Assembly (NCBI RefSeq): GCF_035582795.1
Contig: NC_134365.1
Location: 74,133,635 to 74,197,634 of the forward strand
Reading direction: 5' to 3'
Origin: Mycteria americana
Lineage: Eukaryota > Chordata > Aves > Ciconiiformes > Ciconiidae
Length of the DNA: 64,000 nt
The notes under the pieces were generated by a model. That model saw only the letters and a program-made list of their open reading frames with translations, was not told the origin of the DNA and ran no database searches. Below are positions 26,271 through 37,600 of the stretch, in pieces. Position numbers and translations under genes: made by a program. Numbering within the stretch: the stretch's first letter is position 1; every line of letters begins with the position of its first letter.

Positions 26271-28908
26271 CCTTTGCAAGCAATGGCTGAAATCTGCCTA
26301 AGGCTGAAACAGTATTAGTGGGAAGCTGAAAAACATGCCAATGCACTGTCCCTTTGCTGGCTTTCACAATCTCAGTGCACCAGGGAACCCTACTGCTCTT
26401 TGAATTGAGCTGGCCCTGAAAAACTTATTTGGCTGGTAAATAAAGTGAAGACTATCTCGACCTATCTGCTTAGAAAAAAGGCATAAGAGGGACATCTGGC
26501 ATTACTGCACTTTCCCGCTCGGTTCTCAGTCCTAACAAGTATTTGACTGATGAAGTACCCGAAGTTTGTCTTCCTTTATGTGATCCAACATGCCACAGGA
26601 TCATCTTTTCACCTGAATTATGAAATGGCCACCCGAGGGAGAGAGATTTGATTGAAGGAGCAACCTAAGATGGGGATTCCACTGACACAGACTAGGGAGG
26701 CCCCCCAGCATCAGTCCCCTTACATTCAGGTCTGATGCGAAACACCTGCACTGAGCTGAGTCCTTCCTCATTCAGCTGATACTGACAAGTTTTGAAACAT
26801 GTATATACCACGCTAGATCAGAGAAATGTGCAGGATATTCATACAAAAAAACATAAGCCATAGAAAAGTGCTCTCCAAAACAATCAAGCTATTCCTCCTA
26901 CCAACCAAGGTGGTAAAAAGAAAAGAGGATTGCTGTTGTCATCCAATTAAAAATGCCTAGGCAGCACTCAGATGCAGTCCTATGCTGGATATGATCTGTA
27001 TTTACATAGATAAGCCCCCCATGTCAGTCAAGTGTGAGATGTTGGGCACTTGAGGGAAATGCATTGCCCTCACAGTTGGAAGGAAATTATTTGTGATTGT
27101 AGTTGTCCTTCACTGTTGCTTAGTATTATTTAATGCTCCTATTTCAATAATGCCCTGAGGCTTTGATTAAGAACTGGCAATGAACTAGAGTGCAGTCAAA
27201 CTGCTCTCGCTGTTACTGCAGTTGTACCCTGTCACTGGAGGAATCACCTTTCCCTCGAATACTGTCCTTCTGCAGGTCTTCCTCTGCTTTTCCTAGTCAG
27301 CATGCAGGCATGTCGGCAGCTTGCCCTCTGAGCAGTGAGATGTGCTTACTGGACATTTCTCCATCACCTCTTAGATATCAGTCAGAGTATTTAATTTTGA
27401 TTTGCATGTGCTTTTGGAGATGCAAAATGCTGAGTGGTTGGTGGGGCCTATTGCTGTTGTCATTTGATTTCAGATGCAAGTTTGTGTCTCTGGCACCCAG
27501 TTGTGGTCTGGCAGTCCTGGTAGGTGACCCTTTGCAAGTCACTTTCCTATCTGCTTCTTCAGTCATATGCTGACTGGTATGGGTGGCATAAAGTAGATGG
27601 GGAAAATAATATTGTTCTTCCTCTAGAACTTCACAAATATCAAAAACTGCAATATATTCTTTACATCTTACTCTTGTTCTGTAATACATTAACAACAGAT
27701 ATATTTTATATCTTGGGACTTAATACATTGCTTTGGTTAATTATCCTTGTCACATCCACTTTGTTTATTGTGTTTTGTAGTTGTCATGTCCATTTGTTCT
27801 GCCCAGCCACTGATGTTGAGGTGAAGTGTCCCAAACCTTGATGCTTACTGTTTACCTAGTAAGTGCCCTGGTAGAATGTGGGTAGCAATAATCCAAGTGA
27901 CCTCATGCAGTTTCCATAACACAAAACTTTGTTTAATCCAGTCAGTAAAAAAACCTAACGAAACCCATATAATTAATCAGAAGGTATTTTAAAAGAAGAA
28001 AAGCTTGACACAGTTTACCTGAGCTTGACCACCTGAATGAGAGAAGCGATCTCTCTGAGTATCAGTCTTTTCCTCATGGAAAGTTATCAGGCAATTGCTC
28101 TTCTTCAGATGGAAAGAAATTGAAAAATGATTCTTGGTCAGTTGTCATCTGGGCTTCAGGACTGGCAAAATTGGCAGTATAACTTGCCTGAGACAAGAAA
28201 TCAAGATAGATTCAGTTCCTTCCAGAGCACTCACTGATTCACGCCTTAACTGAAGCTGTCCACTTGTCCTTTGTACTCCACAGCCTACTGTTAAATTAAG
28301 GCAGGATGCAAGAAATACACCAATACCTGTGTCATATCAACTAGTGAATGTTATTCTTGTGCAGCCCTCTGGTCTTCACACTTAAATATCCAAAAGGATT
28401 GATCTTTCTACCACTAAAGATAAATAGGTGATATTCAGTGTCCCTAGGGAGGCACAGGTCATCTGTAACAAGTGGCATTAAAAATCTGAAGAAAGCAAAG
28501 CTGTTACAAAAGTATCTAGATTAAGGAAGATATGAAATATGACGAGAAGCACAGAGTAAAGAGTTTGAACTGGAAAACAAATAAGGAGATTGGGAGTATC
28601 AATTGTAAAGTCTTCATTTATTCTAAGAAAGAATTAACTGGGGGGAGTTAATATTTTTCACTCACTCCTATCAGAAATAACTATTGCGCAGAAGCCCACT
28701 TGATTTATAGAAATGGTTTGTTTAATTTACAAGGCATTTGTGAAGCGTATGATCACTATGGAATTATAATGCTTACAAACACCACCTGTTGAGGAAACTA
28801 AGTGTTAATATTTCCTAATTTCACAGGGAGAAATGGAGAATGAGGAGATTAGTCTCAGACTAGAGACTGAAAACCAAGCATTTCTGCTTCCTGTGTCTTT
28901 TTCTGCAG

Positions 28909-29025
28909 GTGTTAGCCCATGGAATGAAGATGTCCTTTCCTCTACAGAAAATATAGGATGCAAAAAGAGTTCCAGAGAAGCTGCTGATGACAGCTCAAAG
29001 AAAAAATATACAGATGCTGTAAGGA
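28909..29025 (+). CDS. Candidate internal exon, 117 nt, phase 1-1, unidentified
   Basis: This is the best exon-like signal in the window. A long pyrimidine tract ends in CTGCAG at 28908, and a near-consensus donor GGA|gtaagtag starts at 29026. The 117 nt between them is a multiple of three and open in one frame. It gives 38 complete codons: V-S-P-W-N-E-D at the start, a Ser/Lys/acidic middle with C-K-K-S-S-R-E, and K-K-K-Y-T-D-A-V-R at the end. The polar, charged make-up fits a disordered cytoplasmic segment. The same frame is open back to an ATG at 28833 with G at -3 and +4. A second acceptor-like CAG lies at 28824-28826. A longer or first coding exon is therefore an alternative. I do not recognise the protein. 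Confidence 0.4.
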
Positions 29026-29937
29026 GTAAGTAGTTACACATCAAGTATTTTCCATATTTTGCTTTGCTTATAAATATTGATCCAATCCCATGAATGTATG
29101 TAATGTTTCAATACACTATGATATCTATTTTTAGTTCCTTGACTCATGAGAAATGTTTGGGATTTTGGCAACCCAGGTACTTGTCAACCCCTGAACTCTT
29201 TTTCTTTGTTTTTCCTCTCATATAATACACTAAGGCTAACTAAATTGGTGAAAACGTTTTTGAAACTCAAGAAGTCAAATGGTTAATTGAATTATGCAGG
29301 TTAAGAGTCTGCTTCTCCCTTACCTTGCATTTTAGTTAGCAACTTACAGCTGCTATGAGTACATGAACAGCTCTGATCCAGTAATATTTAGATGCTTTGT
29401 TCTAAGCGATTGTTCAGTGTGCAGTGCGGTGAAACATCTGGTCTTCTGTCATCTCCCAGCATTGCTAGGATGGGTGCTGTATGGTCCTCCTCTCCCCTGG
29501 TAATAATTCAGCATCATATTTAGAGTGACCAGTTTAGCTGAGTACATTCTAATCAAAGTTAGCATAAAAATAACTATCTCGTAAGTTAGATGTCCGTGAC
29601 TTTTTTTAAAATAGTAAATGTTGGAACAAATAGTATCCCATATTGGTTCTGTAATTAAGATATGCATATGTTGGCTCCAAAGATCCCTCATTACATCTGC
29701 TTTAGGGATGCTGTTAGAGAGAAGATAATTGTATACAGTTGCTGCAGAGACAGTACAGGAGCTTAATCTGAAGTATAGGGAAAGCTTAGAATAGTAGCTT
29801 TGGACCACCATTTATCTTGTGAATTCTTATCCGCAGATATTATTGCAAGCGTGTATTGTCCTACACATTTTATTAAAAAATTATAGATATTAATATTTTG
29901 GATGTAGCTTTTCAACTATGGGCTTCCTCTTCTTGAT

Positions 29938-29990
29938 TAAATCAATGACAAAACTCCCATAGATTTTAATGGTGCAGTCTCAAGTGTCCA
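29938..29990. repeat. Ancient amniote interspersed repeat fragment (self-complementary type)
   Basis: The stretch 'aaatcaatgacaaaactcccatagattttaatggtgcag' resembles a motif I recall as frequent in reptile and bird genomes, built as 'aagtcaatgg...aaaactcccattgacttcaatgg' with inverted halves. The two halves here are still partly complementary. I cannot name the family with confidence. Confidence 0.4.
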
Positions 29991-30195
29991 AATAATAGAT
30001 GCTGCTCCTTCTGAAAATGGCTTTCGTTGTGTAGTTTCTTTCATCCAAAGATTCCTGAAACATCTCAGACTTCATGAGCCAAGTTGAGCACCATACGCAA
30101 TTCTTAAGGCTAAGTGTACAACTTTGTCGAAAAAGATAGGTGGGTGTGTCAGATGCACGGTAAAAATCTCCCATATAAATTCTTCCTTTGTGGTT

Positions 30196-31215
30196 GATGA
30201 GAAACTGGCTGCTCATGGCTTGGACGGGCGTACTCTTCGCTGGGTAAAGAACTGGCTGGATGGCCGGGCCCAAAGAGTGGTGATGAATGGAGTTTACTCC
30301 AGTTGGCGGCCGGTCACAAGTGGTGTCCCCCAGGGCTCTCTGTTAGGGCCAGTTCTGTTTAATATCTTTATCAATGATCTGGATGAGGGGATTGAGTGCA
30401 CCCTCAGTAAGTTTGCAGACAACACCAAGTTGGGCAGGAGTGTTGATCTGCTTGAGGGGAGGAAGGCTCTACAGAGGGACCTGGACAGGCTGGATCGATG
30501 GGCTGGGGCCAATTGTATGAGGTTCAACAAGGCCAAGTGTTGGGTCCTGCACTTGGGCCACAACAACCCCATGCAATGCTACAGGCTTGGGGAAGAGTGG
30601 CTGGAAAGCTGCCCAGCAGAGAAGGATCTGGGGGTGTTGGCTGACAGCCGCCTGAGTATGAGCCAGCAGTGTGCCCAGGTGGCCAAGAAGGCCAATGGCA
30701 TCCTGGCTTGTATCAAAAATAGCGTGGCCAGCAGGAGTAGGGAAGTGATCGTCCCCCTGTACTCAGCACCAGTGAGGCCGCACCTCGAATACTGTGTTCA
30801 GTTTTGGGCCCCTCACTACAAGAGGGATGTTGAGGTGCTGGAGCCTGTCCAGAGAAGGGCAACGAAGCTGGTGAAGGGTCTGGAGCACAAGTCTTATGAG
30901 GAGCAGCTGAGGGAACTGGGGTTGTTTAGCCTGGAGAAAAGGAGGCTGAGGGGAGACCTTATTGCTCTCTACAACTACCTGAAAGGAGGTTGTAGAGAGG
31001 TGGAGGTCAGTCTCTGCTCCCAAGTAACTAGCTATAGGACGAGAGGAAATGGCCTCAAGTTGCATCAGGAGAGGTTTAGATTGGATATTAGGAAATTTTA
31101 CTTCACTGAAAGGGTTATCAAGCATTGGAACAGGCTGCCCAGGGAAGTGGTTGAGTCGCCATCCCTGGAGGTATTTAAAGGACGTTTGGATGAGGTGCTT
31201 AGGGACATGGTGTAG
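30196..31215 (+). pseudogene. CR1 reverse-transcriptase ORF fragment (ORF2 C-terminal part)
   Basis: An open frame runs without stop codons to TAG at 31213-31215, about 340 codons within the CR1 body. Host DNA upstream is fused in frame back to 30124. It carries the RT motif G-V-P-Q-G-S (codons at about 30322-30339) and, further on, the F-A-D-D box. The box reads F-A-D-N here, so one of the two catalytic metal-binding aspartates is lost (GAC to AAC at 30421). The preceding base is C, so the change fits CpG decay. The post-RT region typical of CR1 ([15 protein letters not shown], then W-N-R-L-P near the end) is present. The endonuclease domain and first RT motifs are missing, so the fragment cannot be active. 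Confidence 0.93.
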
Positions 31216-31303
31216 TGGTGGTCTTGGTAGTGTTAGGTTAACGGTTGGACTCGATGATCTTAAAGGTCTTTTCCAACCTATATGATTCTGTGTGATTCTG
31301 TGA
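30196..31303 (+). mobile_element. CR1 LINE, 5'-truncated 3' end
   Basis: About 1.1 kb of a CR1 retrotransposon, covering the C-terminal part of the reverse-transcriptase ORF and the whole 3' UTR. Similarity to CR1 begins near 30196 ([11 protein letters not shown]) and ends with the diagnostic 3' terminus: 'ctcgatgatcttaaaggtcttttccaacct' followed by ATTCTGTG-like units at about 31284-31303. The absence of poly-A and the truncation at the 5' end are both typical of avian CR1, which transposes by target-primed reverse transcription. The uninterrupted frame suggests a fairly recent insertion. No target-site duplication was obvious. Confidence 0.95.
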
Positions 31304-32639
31304 TAAGTCAGAACAAAAGGACCGAGAAGCACATGGTATGGGCATGAAAAGGCATGATGCCATGGAGCTTCAAGCTGCAGTATACTAGAGGCTTACAGCA
31401 GACTGCGGAAAAAGAGCAGTGGTGAACCGGATTAGAGGTACCAAGACAGAATGGCCCCAGCCTGCCAGTGACTAAAAGAGTAATTTTAAAATTATCTGTG
31501 GATGGGTGCTGTCTGATGGTGTGGGCAGAATTTGAAGTGATGCTTCCCGTCTGGGCACTGGCACCCTAGCAAAGAGCAAGAGTTAAAAATTAACAATCTG
31601 AAGACAAGTCAAAATGCACTCCCTGTCTGTAAATTTAAAAGTACTGCTTCAAACTCAGCCAAATCTGGCTGCTCCCTTATCCCCCACAACCACCATCGTA
31701 ATTACAGCAGCTGATTTTCCTCACACCCACCTCAGAGATTTCTGGGGGTTTTGGCCAGGTTTGCATCCCCATATGATTCAGCCTACTTTTACTTATGTTT
31801 AGCGCATTGTGTAATAAGTAAAGCTTACATAAGCAAGGGACTGTGGCTCCAGCTTCAAAAACCTTCATCAAAAATAGGAGATCAGAAGCAGGATAGCAAC
31901 TCATGTAGTTTTTTTCTTAAACGCGGATACAGAATTAACTGTCTTTGGGCTAAATGCTCAGCTGTTTCAAATCTGTGTAGAATCATTAATTCCTACTCAA
32001 CTAAGCTAATTTACACCTTGCTGAAGGTCTGGTTCTCATCAATAAGCATCCTAGTGTTGAAACCTTGACAGTAACTAGTTGAAAAGAACTGGGATGAAAT
32101 TTTGATGCATTAAATTCATGGGGAATTTTCTCATTACCACTAGATAAGCCCTTACCTTACCCCAGAACAACCAGCCATTCAAAGTAAAAAACAGACTCTG
32201 CTGTGTATCTGTGTTCCTGTCCTGAAACTGTTCCTACTAGAACAGCCAGCAGTCCCTGCTCCAACTCATTTTATCTGGAAAAGGTAAACAGAAACTGCCA
32301 GTTCCTCACAAGAAGATGTTTGATTGTTTTATTGAACTGACACAAATTGGAATCAGTGAGCTGCAGATGCATGGAACATTTTCACATGGTCCAGACCATA
32401 GTAAGATGAACTGTATTACTCTAGCACCTTAACAGCCAAGGATGCAGGTTTCCTTGCAGTAGGTATTGCAAAAATATAGAGTAGGAAAGCTTATGGAGAA
32501 GTGAACATTATCTACATGATATCTACTAGCCTGAATGATGTGATGTTTTCTAACGGTTAAATTAATTCCACTGGCATCTTTTGGGGTGAAATTGTTTCTA
32601 AAAAAATATATTTTCAGTTGCTGGGTAAGTCTGTGTGAT
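31304..32639. other. No gene recognised
   Basis: DNA downstream of the CR1 copy. A few short open frames (such as 31751-32068 on +) show no recognisable domain. No other repeat family is evident. Confidence 0.45.
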
Positions 32640-32642
32640 CAC

Positions 32643-32735
32643 TGTTACATTGATGTAGATCCAGAATTGTGCTACTGAAGTTAATAGAGCTATTGCAAAG
32701 TTATGCTGTAGTGAAGATCAGTCTCTGATCTTGTA
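32643..32735. repeat. Ancient amniote palindromic repeat, degraded
   Basis: The order 'tgatgtagatccagaattgtgctactgaagttaatagagc...' then 'ttatgctgtagtgaagatcagtctctgatc' matches a repeat I recall from turtles, crocodilians and birds: 'gtgtaaatccagagtaactccattgaagtcaatggagttacact', with internal inverted symmetry. It probably derives from a short non-autonomous element, and the copy is strongly mutated. The family name is not known to me. Confidence 0.4.
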
Positions 32736-32740
32736 TTTTA

Positions 32741-34640
32741 GAACGTCTGAGTTCTTATAAATCTAGTGTTTTCCACTTTATGCAAAATAAATTGATAAAT
32801 GTATTGCTAGTAATGAAGGAGTTAAAAAATACAGCCCTAAAAAGGGCTGAGCTACAACCCAGGCAGTTTCTGTATTTAAGGATTTATTTTTTCAGTGTCT
32901 CTGCACCTTCAAGTTTTTTTGCTGGTGTTTTTTTTTGCTTTTACAATTTAATCTTTCACATAATGGGACAGACACAAAGCCTTGGTTGGAAATCTCCCCC
33001 TAGCCTGTTGCAATATTTATAAAGCTCTGCTTTTTAAACATGCTGCAAGATGGGTTTAGTAAAACAAAAGGCATTATAATTTATTGTTCCAAGATTATTG
33101 ATTCAATAAATTAACAATAATTTCCATGGAGGGTAAGAGCCCTGGCACTATAAAAGTTTATTTATCTGTGCTTTAACTAGCATTGATTAGAGTATTCAAA
33201 TTGTCCCAGTGCTATATAATTGCTCTTTATAGGTGGAATGCCCTCTGCTGTGCAGGAGACAGTAAAATAAACATTCAGCCAGAAGTGACAATGGCTCTTT
33301 TAAAAGCCAGGATTGTTTTGGTTTTTTTTTTAAGAGGGAAGAAAGAGTTTGTGTAATGTTTTAAAAACACGGCCAGCTTTGGCCAAACTACCTTGTAACA
33401 TTGCAAGGACAGACAAGCAAAAGGTTGCTATTGCTATTGTTCTGAGAAGCACAAGACATAAATACAGTAGTAATATCTTTATATTTGACTATATCCAAAT
33501 GAGAAAGCCTTTTTCTGTTGTTGTTTTAAAGTGCCATTCCGTGTTGCACTGAAGTGCAGGGTGGAAATTGTTGTTGCACATGCTTTTCCCTTTCTCCCTT
33601 TTGTTTCTGAAGTGCCCACTGAACCTGTTCAAGGTAACTATGAAGCTATTGTAGATATGTTAATAATTCAAGCAAAACAAGCCATACTTCCAGATTCAGG
33701 ATCACCATGCAGGGTTGCTCAGAAAGGAACATTTGGCACCATGGAGAACAATAGCTGATTTAGTTCACAAGCAATTGTATTCCCCTTATGTAGAATACTT
33801 AGGACAGTTACATTTTTTAGACATAGACTTATGATAGGTCTATCTTCTGATACGTATGGTAACGCTGCTTTTATTTTACAGCTCTGTTGATAAAAGATTA
33901 ACAGTACCTTTTCCCTCTTTTGGTTTTAATAAAACATCCAACTGCTAGAAATGTCACTTAGAACCACGAGTTTGCAATAATTAAAACAAATTATGCATCT
34001 TAGTAACCCAAGGTGGATGATTAATGCAGGCTTTAAATGATTGTTTGTGTTAAATTGTTTCTCCAAATGCAATTCAGGAATTTGAAGTTGTCAGATTAAC
34101 TGCTGTATTTACTGGTCTGTTTGATTAGGTGAGCATAGTTTTATATTCCCTCTTGGAGACCTAAATAGCAACCATTTCCTACCAAAACAGCACACAAAAC
34201 AAAGGCCCCATTCAGAGGACTATTCAGAGTGGGCAATGCTATATAGCCCTTTGTATCCTGAAACAACATGGTTACTGAAGTGCCTCTAAAAGGTACAACA
34301 ATTTTTAAAAAGAAAATAATAATAGCCATTATAATAATAGTTGGAATATTATATTTTTGTCTAAAGGTAAATACATTCCATCATCAATTAACGGATTAAT
34401 TTCATTATTGAACTTAAAGACATCTCTCAGAGGCCTTTATGATTAATAGTGTAAAACAGGGTTTAATGAATGCTGTTAAAAGGATGGCTAATATTCATTT
34501 GAAACTGCAATCCACACTGCCAGAGTTTGTCCACTCTGTACTCTTTTCATGAATATCCATGGAGTTGAATTTTAAAAAGCATTCATAGGAAATGAATTCT
34601 AGGCTTGGACATGTGAATTTTTAACCAAAGTGAATTTTAA
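32741..34640. promoter_or_regulatory. Candidate conserved non-coding regulatory block
   Basis: A+T-rich but not repetitive sequence with many homeodomain/POU-type cores: ATTATGCAT near 33992, AATTAACGGATTAATTTC near 34386, ATGATTAATAG near 34438 and ATGAATATCCAT near 34550. A compact segment at 33170-33320 has the even, non-decayed look of vertebrate conserved elements. This is a judgement from texture and motifs alone, not from alignment. No open frame here is convincing. A possible microexon at 33613-33633 is discussed in the findings. Confidence 0.35.
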
Positions 34641-37600
34641 TTTCTCCTTCTGTGGGCCTTTTGCACCAGAAACTTGGTCATCGGAGCCAATGAGGGAATG
34701 GAAATAATGTCATGTGTCTTCTTTCTCTTTTTCCAGTCAACAACTGCATAATAAGCACAGCTTAAACTTTGATCATCACAGTTCAAATATCAAGACAAAT
34801 GAAGTGTTTACAGTAGATTTTCATGAAAATTGTATAGTGCCTTTCTATGTCCAGATTAGATACTAAGTATTTTTCTCTTAGTTTGATAATTTTTTTATAT
34901 ATGCACTTTTCAAGAACAGCTAGCTAGCAGCTTTGCTGGGACAGTGGAAAACCACTGAGGAATAATAAATATTCTTAATAACTTCTTAGTATTTCTGGGC
35001 AAAGCCAACCTGATTGCCACATCATTTCTGAGAAGGGAGGGAAAATGGAGGACACAACATCCTTCACCTTCTCTTGGTGCAATTTCTTTCTTTCCTTTTG
35101 AAGGATGACATGGTAGGAGCAACTACAAACAGCAGTGGAGGTGGGAGGGCTCTGCCTTTCAGCATCTCATGCTAATGGTCAGTAGTGCGGCTGGAGGAAA
35201 ACCAGCTATGTATGGAAAGACTTTGGGAGGGGCACAGTTACATGTAGTCCCACTTGATTGCTTTGAGAACTGGAAGGGCCAAACTGTTAGGCTCAGTGCT
35301 GGCTTTACATTATGCAGAGAGGACAGAGGGATTGGGGTTTTTGGAAGAGGGGACATGGTTTCACCAGAGCAGGAAGTTTCTGACTAAGAAGTTGTTGGAA
35401 GCTGAGAGAGTATTTTTGAGAAATATCACTTTCTTGCTCTATTTTTATACTCTTTCCCAGGCATCCACTTATGGCCACAGTTGGAGTCAGGATAGTGAGC
35501 CAGACAGTCTGACCCACTGCAGGTTTTTTGCTCATATTTTCTTGGGATTATCCCTTCTAGAGAAATGCGGTCCCTTTGTCATTCATGTGGACATAGGTAG
35601 AGTAAAGCAACATGGGATTTAGAGAGATCAGAAAATATCTAACTTCACAATTATTTATTTTGCTGGTTTGAGGGAGTCAAACATCATATGGGTTGAATGC
35701 CAGTGAAATTCAGAGAGGTTGTTATGGTTTTCCAGGTCAGGAAGCTGTAAAGGCTTCAGCAGCACTGAATCCAAAGTATCCTTGGTGAGAAGACTTGGCT
35801 ATTGCTTTTTCCTTATCCTCATGGAGAGACACCTGACGCTCTGCCTGGTTAGCAGGAAAAATACACCTCTGGGAAGTTTTTGTGACTCTGTGCTCTGGAT
35901 TGCTAAAACTATATTAAAGAAGCAGAGTACTGGAAAAATCTAATGAATGTGTTCCCAGCTATGAGGACACATACTCCTTCTCCACAGATACTTGATTTAT
36001 AGTTAGAGATCTTCAGGCAATGCCTCTACAGTCTCCCTTCTAGGATCCCAGGTGAACTATGATGGATGGCTGTCAAAAACAGGCATACTACTTCCCAACC
36101 TGCCTCCCAGTCATTAGCAGTAAAGAAGACATAGCTGGGATGCTGGCTGCATCATTACATCAGGAGTGAGACAAGGATAGTATAACCAGGGGTAGCTGTA
36201 AGAGTTGGGAAACTGTTGGAGAACATCCACAGGGTTTTCAAAGATGTCCTGGACACTGGAGGAAATGAGGCACTCTGAGAGAAACTCTTACACTGAAATC
36301 AGTAATGTGATTTTGACACAGTGCTGCTGTAATGGTCTCAAGGACTAGATGGCTAATTGCGAAGGTATAAGCAAAGGGAGGAGTCTTTTTCATCAAGTAG
36401 GAATGTTAGAGCCCTGGGGAAAAAACAGGAAATCTATTCATTAAATTTATTAAATTTCACTTAGGAATTTACAGCTCATAAGGGTTGATATTCCTAATGA
36501 AGAGATGAGTACATTTCAGCTGGTGGTGAACTATTTCTCCTCCTTTTCTCAGTGCTCAGGGGAAGCCACTTGTACCAGCCACATACAGAAAAGCAGCCTG
36601 GGAAGCTGGACTGTGATTTTAGTTTGAAGGAAATATGGATCATAGGAAACTGCTCTGGTGATACCTTCTGCTATTTACATTTAAATTTCAAGTAAAGTAC
36701 TTAAGCTCAGGTGTGTTGCTAGAAGTACTTCAAGCTGAGCAGCTGGACATCAGTTTCCAGGAAAGCCTGGTTTGGTCCCTGGGGTTGGCCTGTTGGGTGC
36801 TCTGGGCATCAGATGCTTGCCATACACCCAATCACTCTCTAATTGGGCTTGCAAAGTCTGCCTGAGCTTGTCTTTAAAGATGAACCTCACCCACTTTTTT
36901 TACTTAGCAGTTTACTAGTTAGTACATTTGTTTCCCCTTCCTTCTGACGGCCAGTGAAAATGTCCTTTTCCTTGACTGATTATTATGTGTAAAACATGAT
37001 CCCTGAGTGGGGACCAGATCCTAACTCTCCTCTTTGTTAAGGAGCTGCCCGGTTGCAAAGCTTCAACTTACTGAAAATGCTTTTCTCTACCAAAGCAAAA
37101 CAAATCCAGTCACACTGAAGGCACTCAAACAATTTCTGAAGGCTGTTCCACAAGAGCAGCCACCTCAGACTAAAGCACTCAAATATAGTGTTCAAAGACT
37201 AGTGGAATGACTCTGCAAATATGAAGCAGAAGTTGCACAGCCAATGTGTATTATGCTAGTTTGATTGTATTAGGCGATTTTTATTTTATATTGAAGTGTC
37301 CAATGATGGCATAAGGACTTCTGATTGAAAAAAACCTGAAGAGATAAGTGTTATGTATTGCAGTTTTTCAGTTTTCCGGTGGACATTTGTTTCTTTCACA
37401 CTACCACATATCTCTGACAGGACTCAAGGCCACAAAAGATGTCAGTCTCTAGGTCATAGATGACGCGTATCTTTTCAGTATTAGAGCTTGAGCCTGAATG
37501 CTCAGTGAGACCCACTGAAGTCAGGCGCTCAGCTTCTGCTGCTGAGTGTCATCATATTTTGGAAGCTAATTTCCTTTGAAAATCCCAGCACAAAGGAACA

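Larger units (their letters stand above)
20355..28826. other. No gene recognised in 8.5 kb
   Basis: No protein domain, RNA gene or clear retroelement was identified. The stretch includes A+T-rich, non-repetitive sequence at 21360-21740 that could be a conserved element. There is an 8-bp perfect inverted repeat with a 3-nt spacer at 24764-24782 (ACTGTCAC/GTGACAGT). The A-rich tract and GC-rich patch are listed separately. Open frames on both strands, up to about 127 codons, look like chance. Confidence 0.45.

Noticed and set aside
25828..26318. Several overlapping open frames on both strands
   Set aside because: Opening in many frames at once is a composition effect of the GC-rich patch. No frame shows a family signature or splice pattern.
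30763..31332. 189-codon open frame on - inside the CR1
   Set aside because: It is the antisense shadow of the CR1 reverse-transcriptase frame.
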